A stretch of 45,928 bases of DNA from a virus. The notes under the pieces were generated by a model. It had not been told where the DNA came from, did no database searches, and saw nothing but the letters and a program-made list of their open reading frames with translations. Positions 14,001-21,637 of this stretch are shown in pieces. How positions within the stretch are numbered: position 1 is the first letter of the stretch; every line of letters begins with the position of its first letter. Both the position numbers and the translations under genes were made by a program. Location of the stretch: positions 1-45,928 of the IMG/VR virus record IMGVR_UViG_3300034094_000013. The stretch is one strand, 5' to 3'.

Positions 14001-14455
14001 TCGATGGCTTTACGGGTGGCAGCGGTGGCGGCGTCGTCAAATACGCCAGCCTTCTTTGCCGCCTGACCCATTGGCGTCAGGGATTTGGCGGCACCTGACA
14101 GGAACGAAGTCGGCCCAGTAAGGATGTCAGTTCCTAGACCGGCGACGAAGTTGCCCCAGTTGTCTTCTTGCCCGATCAGTCCGGCGTTACGCAGCAGTTC
14201 GCGTCCAGTGACCCGCTCGCCAGCACGTCCAGAGATGGCACCGCGAAACAAGTCGTCCGGCAGGGCGAGGGCGTCACCGATGCGTGACAGCGTACCGCCC
14301 GTCAGTTCGCCAACGCTCTGGAGTACGGAGTCGCGCTCCTCTGGCGTGACGGCATCGAGGCCGACCGGTTCGTCTGCAAGGGTAGCGTCGTCGAACAGGG
14401 GGAGGTAGCCGCCTGCTCGCTTCTTGGCACGACGGTCTTGCTCAAAAAGATCCAT
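11006..14455 (-). CDS. Large internal-virion/ejection-type protein, 1149 aa
   Basis: From ATG 14455, coupled to the preceding stop (TGATG). It is a long, mostly helical, hydrophilic protein with Gly/Ala-rich segments and no signal peptide. Around residues 670-690 is WKGSILTWPARAVRDMYSG, and around 875-905 are VDYSSLTGFEKTVLKRLFPW and SFQSRIFREVLRQLVEQPGG. Such segments are common in very large phage proteins that travel inside the capsid and enter the host with the DNA. The C-terminus is highly basic (KPKKASKSKKKSS). With the two large genes before it, this gives the three-protein set typical of podovirus cores. The assignment rests on size, composition and position. Confidence 0.68.
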   Translation of the reverse strand: MDLFEQDRRAKKRAGGYLPLFDDATLADEPVGLDAVTPEERDSVLQSVGELTGGTLSRIGDALALPDDLFRGAISGRAGERVTGRELLRNAGLIGQEDNWGNFVAGLGTDILTGPTSFLSGAAKSLTPMGQAAKKAGVFDDAATAATRKAIDTGMADDLLPTVAQRNKAALESTGRNITTFDPATTGRPLYGPRTAAREVSLDDLIRYADDPAATERALKGVMDPADFQRLRGEKGLSKSFGVGLPFQDPTIVGDFLGKGFGDKYADTLDTLGSALRWSPIGRTTAAMFSKGTDGALDAESQITNIANYKARERTGGIATGTHTYHLAKIASQHPEVFEGEEGNRALGRYLEGWGAAQEGRPSVMTSADEAYVNSRPALKEYADWWINNRQDYLQESRNAGLIANELHDTYGIDYLPRQAEAILDMEGKRNRKVGDALNLMTGDMIGRTEAMQVPGGRDTIIDLSRDSFVAGAKRTADNDDEAANYIVQQLNAKLAPGQPPIEFKQARNIARVLNTLPDDVLQKSPLFGQHPTEMIGGYMRGRNESMATAKTLYDSLATMAKDQPFGEVGGGRHISMQEAINRLGLKTYGDVGEEIGASQQMRERIASIFGGDADKVKLAEISIPEEHINRLMRARDAFETGEASQALLNQLDHLTQAWKGSILTWPARAVRDMYSGAMSNWLEGALSTTGVRAARALMQEGPQSETFQKTLRSIPRYAGNDGLAQFYADLSQSGLIGPTQLNEAGASMIGKGALSNLPGSTPITAGTIVGELMPQQGRSWQQFGNDFFTWRSQLKPLNDTRNPILRAGEQMNNLTDGINRLSGYIELLRQGYDPQAAARAMKRAHVDYSSLTGFEKTVLKRLFPWYSFQSRIFREVLRQLVEQPGGRYGQLIKGTEAVQNEGDDTYIPSGLRSQFAFAIPEEFGGKPSPGTQAYLTDLDFPGFDQLNMIETPGTIAGTAAGTARQIAMQLHPALRTGIEVAANKDLFTNRPAGEATSSLDAILRSVSGNPNADVPTVIDKGVEILPFVGRPLYAARSLLDTRGDRPLSDRVLTTAVNALSGVKRRTVAQEDILSDATREIESSIDPFTREFKQVYIPEAMQPRVPQWALRRLAVSRALGRERRELRKPKKASKSKKKSSDTGSLSLFE

Positions 14456-16347
14456 CAGTAACCTGTCAGGCCACGAATGAACCCACGACCACCGCTTACC
14501 GCGTTTGCTGCGGCTTGCTTCGCACCCGCTGCCACGTCCTTACCAACCTGCTCTGCCGTCTTTGGGGGGGTGGCATTGTTGAACATGTATAGAGCCTCGT
14601 CCGGCGTCTTGGCTGCACCAATGGACATGACGAACTGGGTGAAGGCGTCCCGATTCTTGGATGCACGCAGCATCCCAATGCGATGCTTCACGAAGGGGTC
14701 ATCTAAGCCGTTCACGCCAGCAAGATGGCTGGCAATAATGTTCTGGGTCTGCTCTGCAACCTGATCCGGAGTGAGAGCCTTGTTCATGCCGCCAACGATT
14801 CTCTCGACAGCAGAGTAACGCTGGTATGAGTCAGGGGTGGTGAGTGCGTTCGCCAACTGCTTGCGGGCTTCTTCGCCAACCAGCGTCTCTTCGTCGTCTG
14901 GCTGCTTCTGTGCCATCGCAGCCCGTGCTTCCTCTTCCGCCACCGCCACGTCTCCAGCCTCCTGCGCCTGTACGCCAGCCAGTTGGCGTAGTTGCAGTGC
15001 GGCATTCGGGTTGCCGTAGATGTCGTTGACCGTAGCCATCTGCAACGGGTTGTTGCTGGCGACTGCCTCCATCAGAGAACGAACACCCATGCCGGGTGCG
15101 TAGTTGGGGTTGCGCAGGTCTTGCGACAGGTTGTAGTTCTGGGCACGGTTGCGAGCCGCCTGAGCACTGTTGCCTTCACGCACCCGCCGCAGCATCTGAC
15201 CAAGACGAACCATCTCCGACTTGCCTTCGGGGGTGGACGAGGCGGCGTCAATAGCAGACAGCATGTCGTCCGCCGACTGGCCGTTGACTTCGCCCTGCAA
15301 TCCTTGAAACCGCCTGCGGAGCGTACCGGCGAGCCGGTTGCGATCCTGCTGCGCCAGCCGACTCTTAAACTCGTCGCTCGGGGTGTACCGGTATGCACCG
15401 CCACCCATAGCGACCGGGTTGTAGTTGGCGGCACGCTGGTCGTGACGCTCCTTCTCACGCATCACGTCACCGCGAAGCATGTCGAGATCGTCTCCGTACT
15501 TGACGGCGTCTATGCCATACGCCTGCGCGAGGGCAGCGATGTGCGAGTCGGAGAACTCGCCCTGATCCTGTGCAATGGCAGCAGCCTGTGCCATCATGTC
15601 GGGATTGGGCGCACGAGACGACAACGCACCGCCGGGATTGTGCGTGAACGTCCCGCCGAATCGCGTCATCGGGATGTCAGGGTTGTGAACATTCCGGCTC
15701 ATCGTTCGCAGTTGCTCGGCGGAATACTGCTTTGCCTCTCGTCCCTCTGGGAGTGGAAGCCCAGCAGCGCGGCGACCTTGTGCCAGTTCGCTATTCTCGC
15801 CAACGGGCAGGTACGGATCTTTGCCGATGTTGATACGCGGGGTAGAGGAGGAGGATTCCCGCATCTGCGAGGCACGATCAGCAGGCGGCAGGTCGCCAAA
15901 GTTCTCCGACAGCCAGTCGTCGTAAGACATGGTGTTAGAGTGTCCGCCCGAATCGAACTTCCGCTGGAGTGCCGTCTGCTCAGTGGGGCTAAGTTGCCGC
16001 AGGGTGTCACGAGTGGTGACCTGCTCCTCGCCGGGAAGGGTTCCAGATTCGGCGGCAGGCAGGCGAGACTGCACCGCCGCGTTCTGGAGGTTCCGCTGGT
16101 GATAGGTCTGTAGGTTCTGACGGGCGTCAGTGTTGGGTGCCGGGTCATTCCCCCTGCGGGCTACGTCGCGGGCAGCGGACTCGACAGCGGGCGGCACGGC
16201 AGGCTGCTCTACATCGACAGACATGGGCGTTGGAGGCACAGACACGTCGTTGCGTTCCTCAAGGAACGTGCCCATCTGCTGCCGACGAGTGGCAAGTTCC
16301 CGCATGGCATCGCGAACACGCTGTGACTGGTCTGCGGCAATCGCCAT
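14455..16347 (-). CDS. Internal-virion candidate, 630 aa, Gln/Ala-rich
   Basis: From ATG 16347 with GGAG about seven bases upstream; the previous stop is three bases away. The protein is rich in Ala, Gln, Asn and Arg, with coiled-coil-like helices (VRDAMRELATRRQQMGTFLE) and an acidic patch (AVAEEEARAAMAQKQPDDEE). The end is glycine-rich (ANAVSGGRGFIRGLTGY). No enzyme motif is seen. It lies between two even larger proteins of similar composition and is coupled to the next one. An injected core protein is the most likely role; a structural role elsewhere in the particle cannot be excluded. Confidence 0.62.
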   Translation of the reverse strand: MAIAADQSQRVRDAMRELATRRQQMGTFLEERNDVSVPPTPMSVDVEQPAVPPAVESAARDVARRGNDPAPNTDARQNLQTYHQRNLQNAAVQSRLPAAESGTLPGEEQVTTRDTLRQLSPTEQTALQRKFDSGGHSNTMSYDDWLSENFGDLPPADRASQMRESSSSTPRINIGKDPYLPVGENSELAQGRRAAGLPLPEGREAKQYSAEQLRTMSRNVHNPDIPMTRFGGTFTHNPGGALSSRAPNPDMMAQAAAIAQDQGEFSDSHIAALAQAYGIDAVKYGDDLDMLRGDVMREKERHDQRAANYNPVAMGGGAYRYTPSDEFKSRLAQQDRNRLAGTLRRRFQGLQGEVNGQSADDMLSAIDAASSTPEGKSEMVRLGQMLRRVREGNSAQAARNRAQNYNLSQDLRNPNYAPGMGVRSLMEAVASNNPLQMATVNDIYGNPNAALQLRQLAGVQAQEAGDVAVAEEEARAAMAQKQPDDEETLVGEEARKQLANALTTPDSYQRYSAVERIVGGMNKALTPDQVAEQTQNIIASHLAGVNGLDDPFVKHRIGMLRASKNRDAFTQFVMSIGAAKTPDEALYMFNNATPPKTAEQVGKDVAAGAKQAAANAVSGGRGFIRGLTGY

Positions 16348-16350
16348 TTG

Positions 16351-19300
16351 CTATCTCCACCCGTTGTAGTTCTGAAGCGTCTGGAATGTCGGCGTCTTGT
16401 TTGTGGTTGCCCGTCCACGAATGCGGTCGAGTGCCCTGTTGATGCGAGCTTCTTCTGCGGCTCGTGCGTCTTCGTCCATGAGCGTGGAGCCGTCAGTGCC
16501 AGCACCAACCGGAATGGGGTAGAAGTCGCCACTACCTCCGCCAGTGCCGCCGCCGTCACCTACACCACCACCTCCGGCTGGAGGAGTGCCACCGCCGCCG
16601 CCACCCATGTTGCCGACGATGGCCCCGCCGACAGTGATGCCGCCTACGATTGCGGGCCACTTGAGCGTATTCCACGTTCGACGTAGAAGCCCAGCAGGTT
16701 CCGCCGTTATGGTCGTGCTGCTGCTGAACTTGCTCTGCGGAGAAGTCTTAGACTCGTCAGAATCGGGAGGCTTCGGGGCGTCAATCTGATCCTCGTCAGC
16801 CAGCCGTACTGGATCGGCTCCAGTGACAGGCTCAATCGGATCGGCCTTCGGGGCGTCGGGTGCAGGAGTTGCGGCGTCTGGCGTAGTCTTAGGTGCAGGC
16901 GCAGGCCCAGTGACCGGATCAATGGCAGCGGCCCCGCTCTTGCGGTTCTTCATCTCGGCGTCTACGTGGGCCTTGCGAGCCTGACGCCCAAGCGTGTCGG
17001 CGTCTTCCGGCTCATAGCCATCATCCAGAGCCTGACGGCGAGCCTCTCGCTCGATCACGTCGGCTTCCGACTGAATCTCTTCGACCGACTTCATCTTGCC
17101 CGTGACGGGCTGGATGGGCGACGAGCCATCGGTGGCCGGTGCCGTCTTCTTGCCCTTGCGCTTCGGCCTTCCGCCGATTTCGGTGGCGGAGGACTCCAGA
17201 TTGTCGATGGTTGGGCTGGACGCAGCGTCATCGAGGACAACAGTTGCGTCCGGCTCGTCGGGATCTGGGATGAAATCAGCGGTGTTCTTAGCCTGTTTCT
17301 TGGCGGCAGTGACATCCTTCGGGTCGATCTTGGCAGCACCGGCAAACTTGCGGTCGATCACCTGTGCGATGCGAGCCTTTGCAAGATCGTAGTTCTCCGT
17401 ACCGGGCTTGAACAACGTGCCACGAGAAAGCATTTCTTCAGCGACAGCGTCGGCGTTGGCAAACAAGGGAGTGCCGTCCGCATTGGTCATGCCGAACGGA
17501 TTGGTGTCGCCAAACATAAGTTGGGCCGCACCCTCGACCCGGCTGGCCTGCTGCTGACCGCCGAGACGACCCGGCTTCATGCTGCCATTGGCTTCAAGGT
17601 CGAGTCCACTGGCGGAGACATCCCAGTCTGGGTCGAAGTCGCCGTCGAGCAGTTCGTCGGCATCGTCACCGAAGATGCGCTTTGCTTCCGTGTTCATCCC
17701 AGCGGCGTCGTCTGCCGACAGGCCAGTGTTTGCACGGTTGAGCGACTCCTGCGGCTTGGGCCGGAAGCCCGTCATCGCAAGGATGGCGTCGTCATACGTC
17801 TGCTGCTGCCCGCCCTTGTTGAGACGCGAGTCGCTCATAGCCCTTCGGCCACGCTCAATCACCCAGCCCTTTGGCGGCTTGTCCATGCCAGCAGGCAGAG
17901 CCTTAGCCTCGCCCGTCCGCTGGCTCACAAGTCGCGGCGGGTACGCCTTGTCCATTGCAGCATAGGCAGCAGCCAAGCGATTCTTTGCGGCGGCAAGGGC
18001 GGCGGGGCCGGTTGCAGTCTTTGCCTCCGCAAGAGCGGCATTGACTTCGCCCTCCAACTCCTGCGCTTTGTCAATGGCACGCAAGTCGTTCGATTCAATG
18101 GAACGCTCGCCGCGATTCCGAGACTCCAGCGGCGGATTGCGGTCACGCCCACGCAAGAACAGCGGCAGGTCACGCTGCGTGTCGGTGTCATCAAGGCCCA
18201 TCGCTTCCATGCGGGCCTGCTCTGGCATCCCGCCGCCAGCGGCTCGGGCCTCAACTGCGGTCTGTGCTTCCTTGCGTGCCGCCGTCGCAATGTCGAAGGC
18301 GGTGGGCATCTCGGCGTCGGGAACATCCTCTGCCGCAAACTCTGGCGAGCGGGCACCCGGAGTGACGGCAGCGGGCTGCGGCTGCGGCACTGCGGCCCGT
18401 AGCATCCGAGCCTTCTCGGCACTGACCATCTCGTCCTGCCCCAGCAAAGCGTTGCGGAGGGCGGAGGACGCAGCCTGCCTTTCATAGATAGCGCGGACGG
18501 CGTCAGTAATCTGATCCTGCGGTGCTGCCCCCTGCCCAGACAGGAGGTCGTTCAGCGTGGCAACAGTCTCCGCATCACCAGCAGCGGCTGCGGCATCTCG
18601 CTGGGCAATCAGTTCATCAAACTCGTTGATGGGTCGAGTCCGGGCGGCAACTAGATTAGGGACAAACGACGGCGTCTGCTGGTTTGGGTCCAGCATCTCA
18701 GACAAGAATCGCCGGGTGTCCACAGGCAATCCCGCCAGCACAGCCTGCCGCTGGTCGTCGTCAAGTTTGTTGAACGCATCCGTCAGGGCATTCCAGTCGC
18801 CAGCCGGAAGCGTCTCGCCAACCAACTCCTTTGCGGCCCGGAAGTCGCCAGACGTGGCAGTGCGGTTGCCCGCTGGTGGTCGCGGAGTGTTTGCCACGCC
18901 CCTCGCCTGCGCAGCCGTATCAATCTGTTCCGCAGCCCGGTCGGCATTGCTAACGCCCGCCATTTCCTCCAGCCGCGCCAGACGCTCCGCACCCGCTTCG
19001 GCGTTGGGGAACTTGGCGAGGAAGTCGGGCGAGTAGCCTTCGGCAGTGCGGAGCTTCTGTGCCTCACGCAACAGTCGCTTAAGGGACTGCTGGCTTGTGC
19101 TCTCTAGGTCGGTCGGGGTGGTGGACTGCCAGATGGCATCAGCCAACTCTTTGGCGGCGTCAACCTTCTTGGCGTTGGGCGTCAGGTTGGCCTTGCCGCC
19201 CTTGCGCGGGGCACCATCGTCACCCAAGTTGGTAGCAGACGCATCGAGGTTGTCGATCTTGGTGTCGCCGACAACTTCCGTCAGGTCATCGACGGCAGTC

Positions 19301-19716
19301 TTGCCAAGCACGTTGCCGTCAACATCCACGACAGTGCCGTCCGGGTAGACGAACCGCTCATCGTCCAGACGACGCACGATCACGCTTGGATCGGCTTCGC
19401 TGACGAGTTGCTTACCCACTTGAGAGAACGGACGCATGGCACCAGCGTCTGCAACAGTGGCTAATACAGGGGCGGCGTCAGGCGTGGACGTGGCATCCAT
19501 CGCACCCGGCGTCCGCTGAAGCCGCAGGACGGTGGTCTGATCCAGTTGCTCGCCACGTTGCAGCGCACGCATGGCAGCGGCCACCTCATCCGGCGACATT
19601 GGGCCGATACGCTGTGCCGCAGCCGCCACCAGTGCCTTGAGTCGGCTGGCCGGAACCGCAGCGGCACCTTTGCCAGCAGCCTGTGCTGCGCTGCTGAGTT
19701 GACTACCGATGCCCAT
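16351..19716 (-). CDS. Very large Ala-rich virion protein with duplicated IDNL motif and three I-x-PVTG motifs, 1121 aa
   Basis: From ATG 19716, overlapping the previous stop as TAATG. It is low in complexity, helical and acidic. Two related segments, at about residues 153-175 (KIDNLDASATNLGDDG) and 836-858 (TIDNLESSATEIGG), each followed by a basic run, show an internal repeat. IQPVTG, IDPVTG and IEPVTG occur at about 868, 932 and 961 in a Pro/Ala-rich linker. Near the C-terminus WPAIVGGITVGGAIVGNMGG (1020-1038) is a likely membrane-insertion segment, followed by a glycine-rich spacer. The N-terminus MGIG resembles that of the 370-aa protein at 44300-45412. The probable role is an ejected protein that can cross the host membrane. 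Confidence 0.66.
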   Translation of the reverse strand: MGIGSQLSSAAQAAGKGAAAVPASRLKALVAAAAQRIGPMSPDEVAAAMRALQRGEQLDQTTVLRLQRTPGAMDATSTPDAAPVLATVADAGAMRPFSQVGKQLVSEADPSVIVRRLDDERFVYPDGTVVDVDGNVLGKTAVDDLTEVVGDTKIDNLDASATNLGDDGAPRKGGKANLTPNAKKVDAAKELADAIWQSTTPTDLESTSQQSLKRLLREAQKLRTAEGYSPDFLAKFPNAEAGAERLARLEEMAGVSNADRAAEQIDTAAQARGVANTPRPPAGNRTATSGDFRAAKELVGETLPAGDWNALTDAFNKLDDDQRQAVLAGLPVDTRRFLSEMLDPNQQTPSFVPNLVAARTRPINEFDELIAQRDAAAAAGDAETVATLNDLLSGQGAAPQDQITDAVRAIYERQAASSALRNALLGQDEMVSAEKARMLRAAVPQPQPAAVTPGARSPEFAAEDVPDAEMPTAFDIATAARKEAQTAVEARAAGGGMPEQARMEAMGLDDTDTQRDLPLFLRGRDRNPPLESRNRGERSIESNDLRAIDKAQELEGEVNAALAEAKTATGPAALAAAKNRLAAAYAAMDKAYPPRLVSQRTGEAKALPAGMDKPPKGWVIERGRRAMSDSRLNKGGQQQTYDDAILAMTGFRPKPQESLNRANTGLSADDAAGMNTEAKRIFGDDADELLDGDFDPDWDVSASGLDLEANGSMKPGRLGGQQQASRVEGAAQLMFGDTNPFGMTNADGTPLFANADAVAEEMLSRGTLFKPGTENYDLAKARIAQVIDRKFAGAAKIDPKDVTAAKKQAKNTADFIPDPDEPDATVVLDDAASSPTIDNLESSATEIGGRPKRKGKKTAPATDGSSPIQPVTGKMKSVEEIQSEADVIEREARRQALDDGYEPEDADTLGRQARKAHVDAEMKNRKSGAAAIDPVTGPAPAPKTTPDAATPAPDAPKADPIEPVTGADPVRLADEDQIDAPKPPDSDESKTSPQSKFSSSTTITAEPAGLLRRTWNTLKWPAIVGGITVGGAIVGNMGGGGGGTPPAGGGGVGDGGGTGGGSGDFYPIPVGAGTDGSTLMDEDARAAEEARINRALDRIRGRATTNKTPTFQTLQNYNGWR

Positions 19717-20015
19717 TAATAGCCCTTCTTCTTTTTCTTGGGTGGCACAGGGGCTTCGGCTTCGCCTGACTCAGAGGCGTCGTCGTCAGGCTCGCTATCG
19801 TCCGATCCCAGATCGAACGGCAGGTCTTCATCAGTGACGGGAACGCCTTCGGACTTGCCCTTCGTTTCTTCATGCAGGTCAGCCAGAGCCTCTCGTTCAT
19901 CGTCTGACTCCTTCGACTTCTTGGCGTCGTTGCACTTGCCCTTCTTTTCCAGAAGGCAGCGGATGTACTCCCGCAGTGCAGGGGCATCCATTCGGCCTAG
20001 AACGCGGTCGTCCAC
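19716..20015 (-). CDS. Small acidic protein, 99 aa
   Basis: The start is a GTG at 20015 with AAGGAG six bases upstream; an out-of-frame ATG overlaps it. Residues 1-30 are helical (LGRMDAPALREYIRCLLEKK). The remainder is dominated by Asp, Glu, Ser and Lys (SDDSEPDDDASESGEAEAP) and ends in PPKKKKKGY. Such charged tails are seen in chaperone-like or internal virion proteins. It is coupled to the 1121-aa gene and may chaperone or co-package with it. No family is recognised. Confidence 0.55.
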   Translation of the reverse strand: MDDRVLGRMDAPALREYIRCLLEKKGKCNDAKKSKESDDEREALADLHEETKGKSEGVPVTDEDLPFDLGSDDSEPDDDASESGEAEAPVPPKKKKKGY

Positions 20016-20025
20016 ATCAAACTCC

Positions 20026-20553
20026 TTACTGGAACAGGTTTCCGATTAACGGCGAGTAGTCGAGCTGCTGCTGGTCGAGGCCAAACTGACCGCGACGAAT
20101 AGCCTCCTGTATGTTCATCGCACGATCACGTCCCGATAGCCTCTCCATAGCGGAGGTGTTTCGCAGTCCCTCAAGCAGGCCAGCGTTGGTGATCCGCTCG
20201 TTGGTGAGCGTGTTGTCATACGACCGCTGGGCATTGGCGTTTGCGATTCCAGCCGACATGCCAGCCTTGTCGGCGGACGCATTTGCTTCGGAGTTGGCGG
20301 CAGCCTCTGCCATGTTCGCCATGTACTGCTGCCCACGACCGCGAGACACGCCAGCGCGGTCAGTTGCAGAAAGGGCAGCACGCCCAGTACCCACACCAGC
20401 CGCACGCTGGTTGTTCTGGTAGTCGGCTACTGCGTTGTCGTTGACGGCAAAGGGGCGATAAGGCGACCCCTTCTGTGGAGTCGCCGGTCCCTTCGGCCTC
20501 GCAAGCGGGGTCGGCTGCGTGGAGCGGAGATTTGGGTCAGCGCCAATCGCCAT
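20026..20553 (-). CDS. Gln/Ala/Asn-rich virion protein candidate, 175 aa
   Basis: From ATG 20553, sharing a base with the preceding TGA. The N-terminal 45 residues are extended and proline-rich (TPLARPKGPATPQKGSPYRP). A long helical part follows with Ala/Asn repeats (MAEAAANSEANASADKAG), and the C-terminus is FGLDQQQLDYSPLIGNLFQ. The composition matches the two upstream proteins, suggesting that the three belong to one assembly. There is no enzymatic motif. A role in the internal core or neck is inferred from position. Confidence 0.55.
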   Translation of the reverse strand: MAIGADPNLRSTQPTPLARPKGPATPQKGSPYRPFAVNDNAVADYQNNQRAAGVGTGRAALSATDRAGVSRGRGQQYMANMAEAAANSEANASADKAGMSAGIANANAQRSYDNTLTNERITNAGLLEGLRNTSAMERLSGRDRAMNIQEAIRRGQFGLDQQQLDYSPLIGNLFQ

Positions 20554-20927
20554 CAGAAGTTCCTTGCGGCACTATTGAACAGTGCCTGCTGTAGGTTGAG
20601 GTTTTTGTTTCGCTGCAATGCTGCGTAACTAAAGTTCATGCCGAGATCGAAGACGTTGCGTCGGTTGTCGAGGTTGGCCGCAGCATTGCGCTCCTGAGCC
20701 TCGTTGCCAAAACGCGAGGTGTAGTTCTGGGCAGTGCGTTGACGCTGCTGTGCGTCTTCTTGCATCTGGCTAACGCCCATCTCCTGCTGCTTTTGGGCAC
20801 GATCCATGCCCATAGCGGCACTGGCCTGCATCTGCTGGCCCTTCGCAAACGCCGTCACATTTCTGTCGGGAGCGAGTCCGGACAGAAGGCTCTTCTTGGG
20901 GGCACCGGACGGCGGCTGCGGGATCAT
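20553..20927 (-). CDS. Gln-rich helical virion protein candidate, 124 aa
   Basis: From ATG 20927, overlapping the previous stop as ATGA. The short extended N-terminus (MIPQPPSGAPKKSLL) is followed by a helix with many Gln, Met and Asn residues (KGQQMQASAAMGMDRAQKQQ) and an Arg/Asn-rich end. It has no cysteine and no membrane segment. It resembles the middle parts of the neighbours at 20026-20553 and 20924-21613. Function unknown; a small internal virion protein is plausible. Confidence 0.53.
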   Translation of the reverse strand: MIPQPPSGAPKKSLLSGLAPDRNVTAFAKGQQMQASAAMGMDRAQKQQEMGVSQMQEDAQQRQRTAQNYTSRFGNEAQERNAAANLDNRRNVFDLGMNFSYAALQRNKNLNLQQALFNSAARNF

Positions 20928-21613
20928 AGGCTTGACCTCCGACCCTTGCCGTCAATGCGGAAGCCGCTCCGGCCGGTTGCGGATCGAAGCAGACCGCCAA
21001 GCACGTTGTACTTTTGAGCGTCCCGGTCCATTTCCATTTTCTTCATCTGCAAGCCCGCATTGAGGGCATTGTTCTGGAGTGCCATCTGATGCTGGCGTGA
21101 AGCGCCAAACTGGGCGGCGTCGGACCACTGCTTGGCGGCTCCCGACATGGCGTCATTCACGCCTTTCACCATGTCGTTGTGGTGACCAAAGTGCTGCTGA
21201 AACATGCTTGGGGCTCCGGCTGCGGGTTGCTGGTACTGTGCGGGCTGTGCTTGCGTGGCCTGTGCCTGCTCTGGTTGGGCGCCCGTTACGCCGCTGGACG
21301 GGGATCGAGCAGCGGCAGGTCGAGACGAAGTAGCAGGTCGAGATGCGACGGCTGGGCGAGTCAAGCGGGTCCGCATGTCCTGCTTGTACGCAGACATTTG
21401 CGGCGCGTAGTTGACTGGCGTGGCTGCGGGGGTCTTAGGCCGCATGTCAACAGACGGCATCTGATCGCCAGCACGCACCGGGCGACCGGTGGCGGGATTC
21501 AGTAGCGGCACATTGAACGGAGCCGCAGCACGTCGCGCCGGTGCTGGGGGCGGCGAGATGCCGTGAAAGGCGTCAATCCGGTATGGGTCGTAATAGTCGC
21601 CAAAGCCGTACAT
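20924..21613 (-). CDS. Pro/Gln/Ala-rich virion protein candidate, 229 aa
   Basis: From ATG 21613. No Shine-Dalgarno sequence is present; instead a CCGGACATAAATC motif ends four bases before the ATG. The same motif, with small changes, precedes two other genes. The N-terminus is aromatic (MYGFGDYYDPYRIDAF). The middle is a low-complexity linker (ASRPATSSRPAAARSP, then QPEQAQATQAQPAQYQQPAA), and the end is helical and basic (MEMDRDAQKYNVLGGLLRS). It opens the run of small Gln/Ala-rich genes that lead into the large internal-virion genes. Function unknown. Confidence 0.55.
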   Translation of the reverse strand: MYGFGDYYDPYRIDAFHGISPPPAPARRAAAPFNVPLLNPATGRPVRAGDQMPSVDMRPKTPAATPVNYAPQMSAYKQDMRTRLTRPAVASRPATSSRPAAARSPSSGVTGAQPEQAQATQAQPAQYQQPAAGAPSMFQQHFGHHNDMVKGVNDAMSGAAKQWSDAAQFGASRQHQMALQNNALNAGLQMKKMEMDRDAQKYNVLGGLLRSATGRSGFRIDGKGRRSSL

Positions 21614-21615
21614 GC

Positions 21616-21630
21616 TAGATTTATGTCCGG
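21616..21630 (-). promoter_or_regulatory. CCGG(A/C)CA(T/C)AAA(T/C)C motif, copy 1 (promoter or start signal candidate)
   Basis: On the minus strand this reads CCGGACATAAATCTA, in the short gap upstream of the 20924-21613 gene, which lacks a ribosome binding site. Close copies sit in the gaps before 34399-34950 and 44300-45412. Thirteen bases (GGACATAAATCTA) recur exactly at 3192-3204, inside a gene. It is only four bases from the ATG, so if it is a promoter the message would be nearly leaderless; otherwise it could be a translation signal. Confidence 0.42.
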
Positions 21631-21637
21631 CAAACGG

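Noticed and set aside
14992-16113. A 373-codon plus-strand open frame opposite the 630-aa protein gene
   Set aside because: It is an antisense shadow with no start signal and no motif.
16966-18402. A 478-codon plus-strand open frame opposite the 1121-aa protein gene
   Set aside because: The composition is unnatural and it has no start signal. The minus-strand frame is continuous and coupled to its neighbours.
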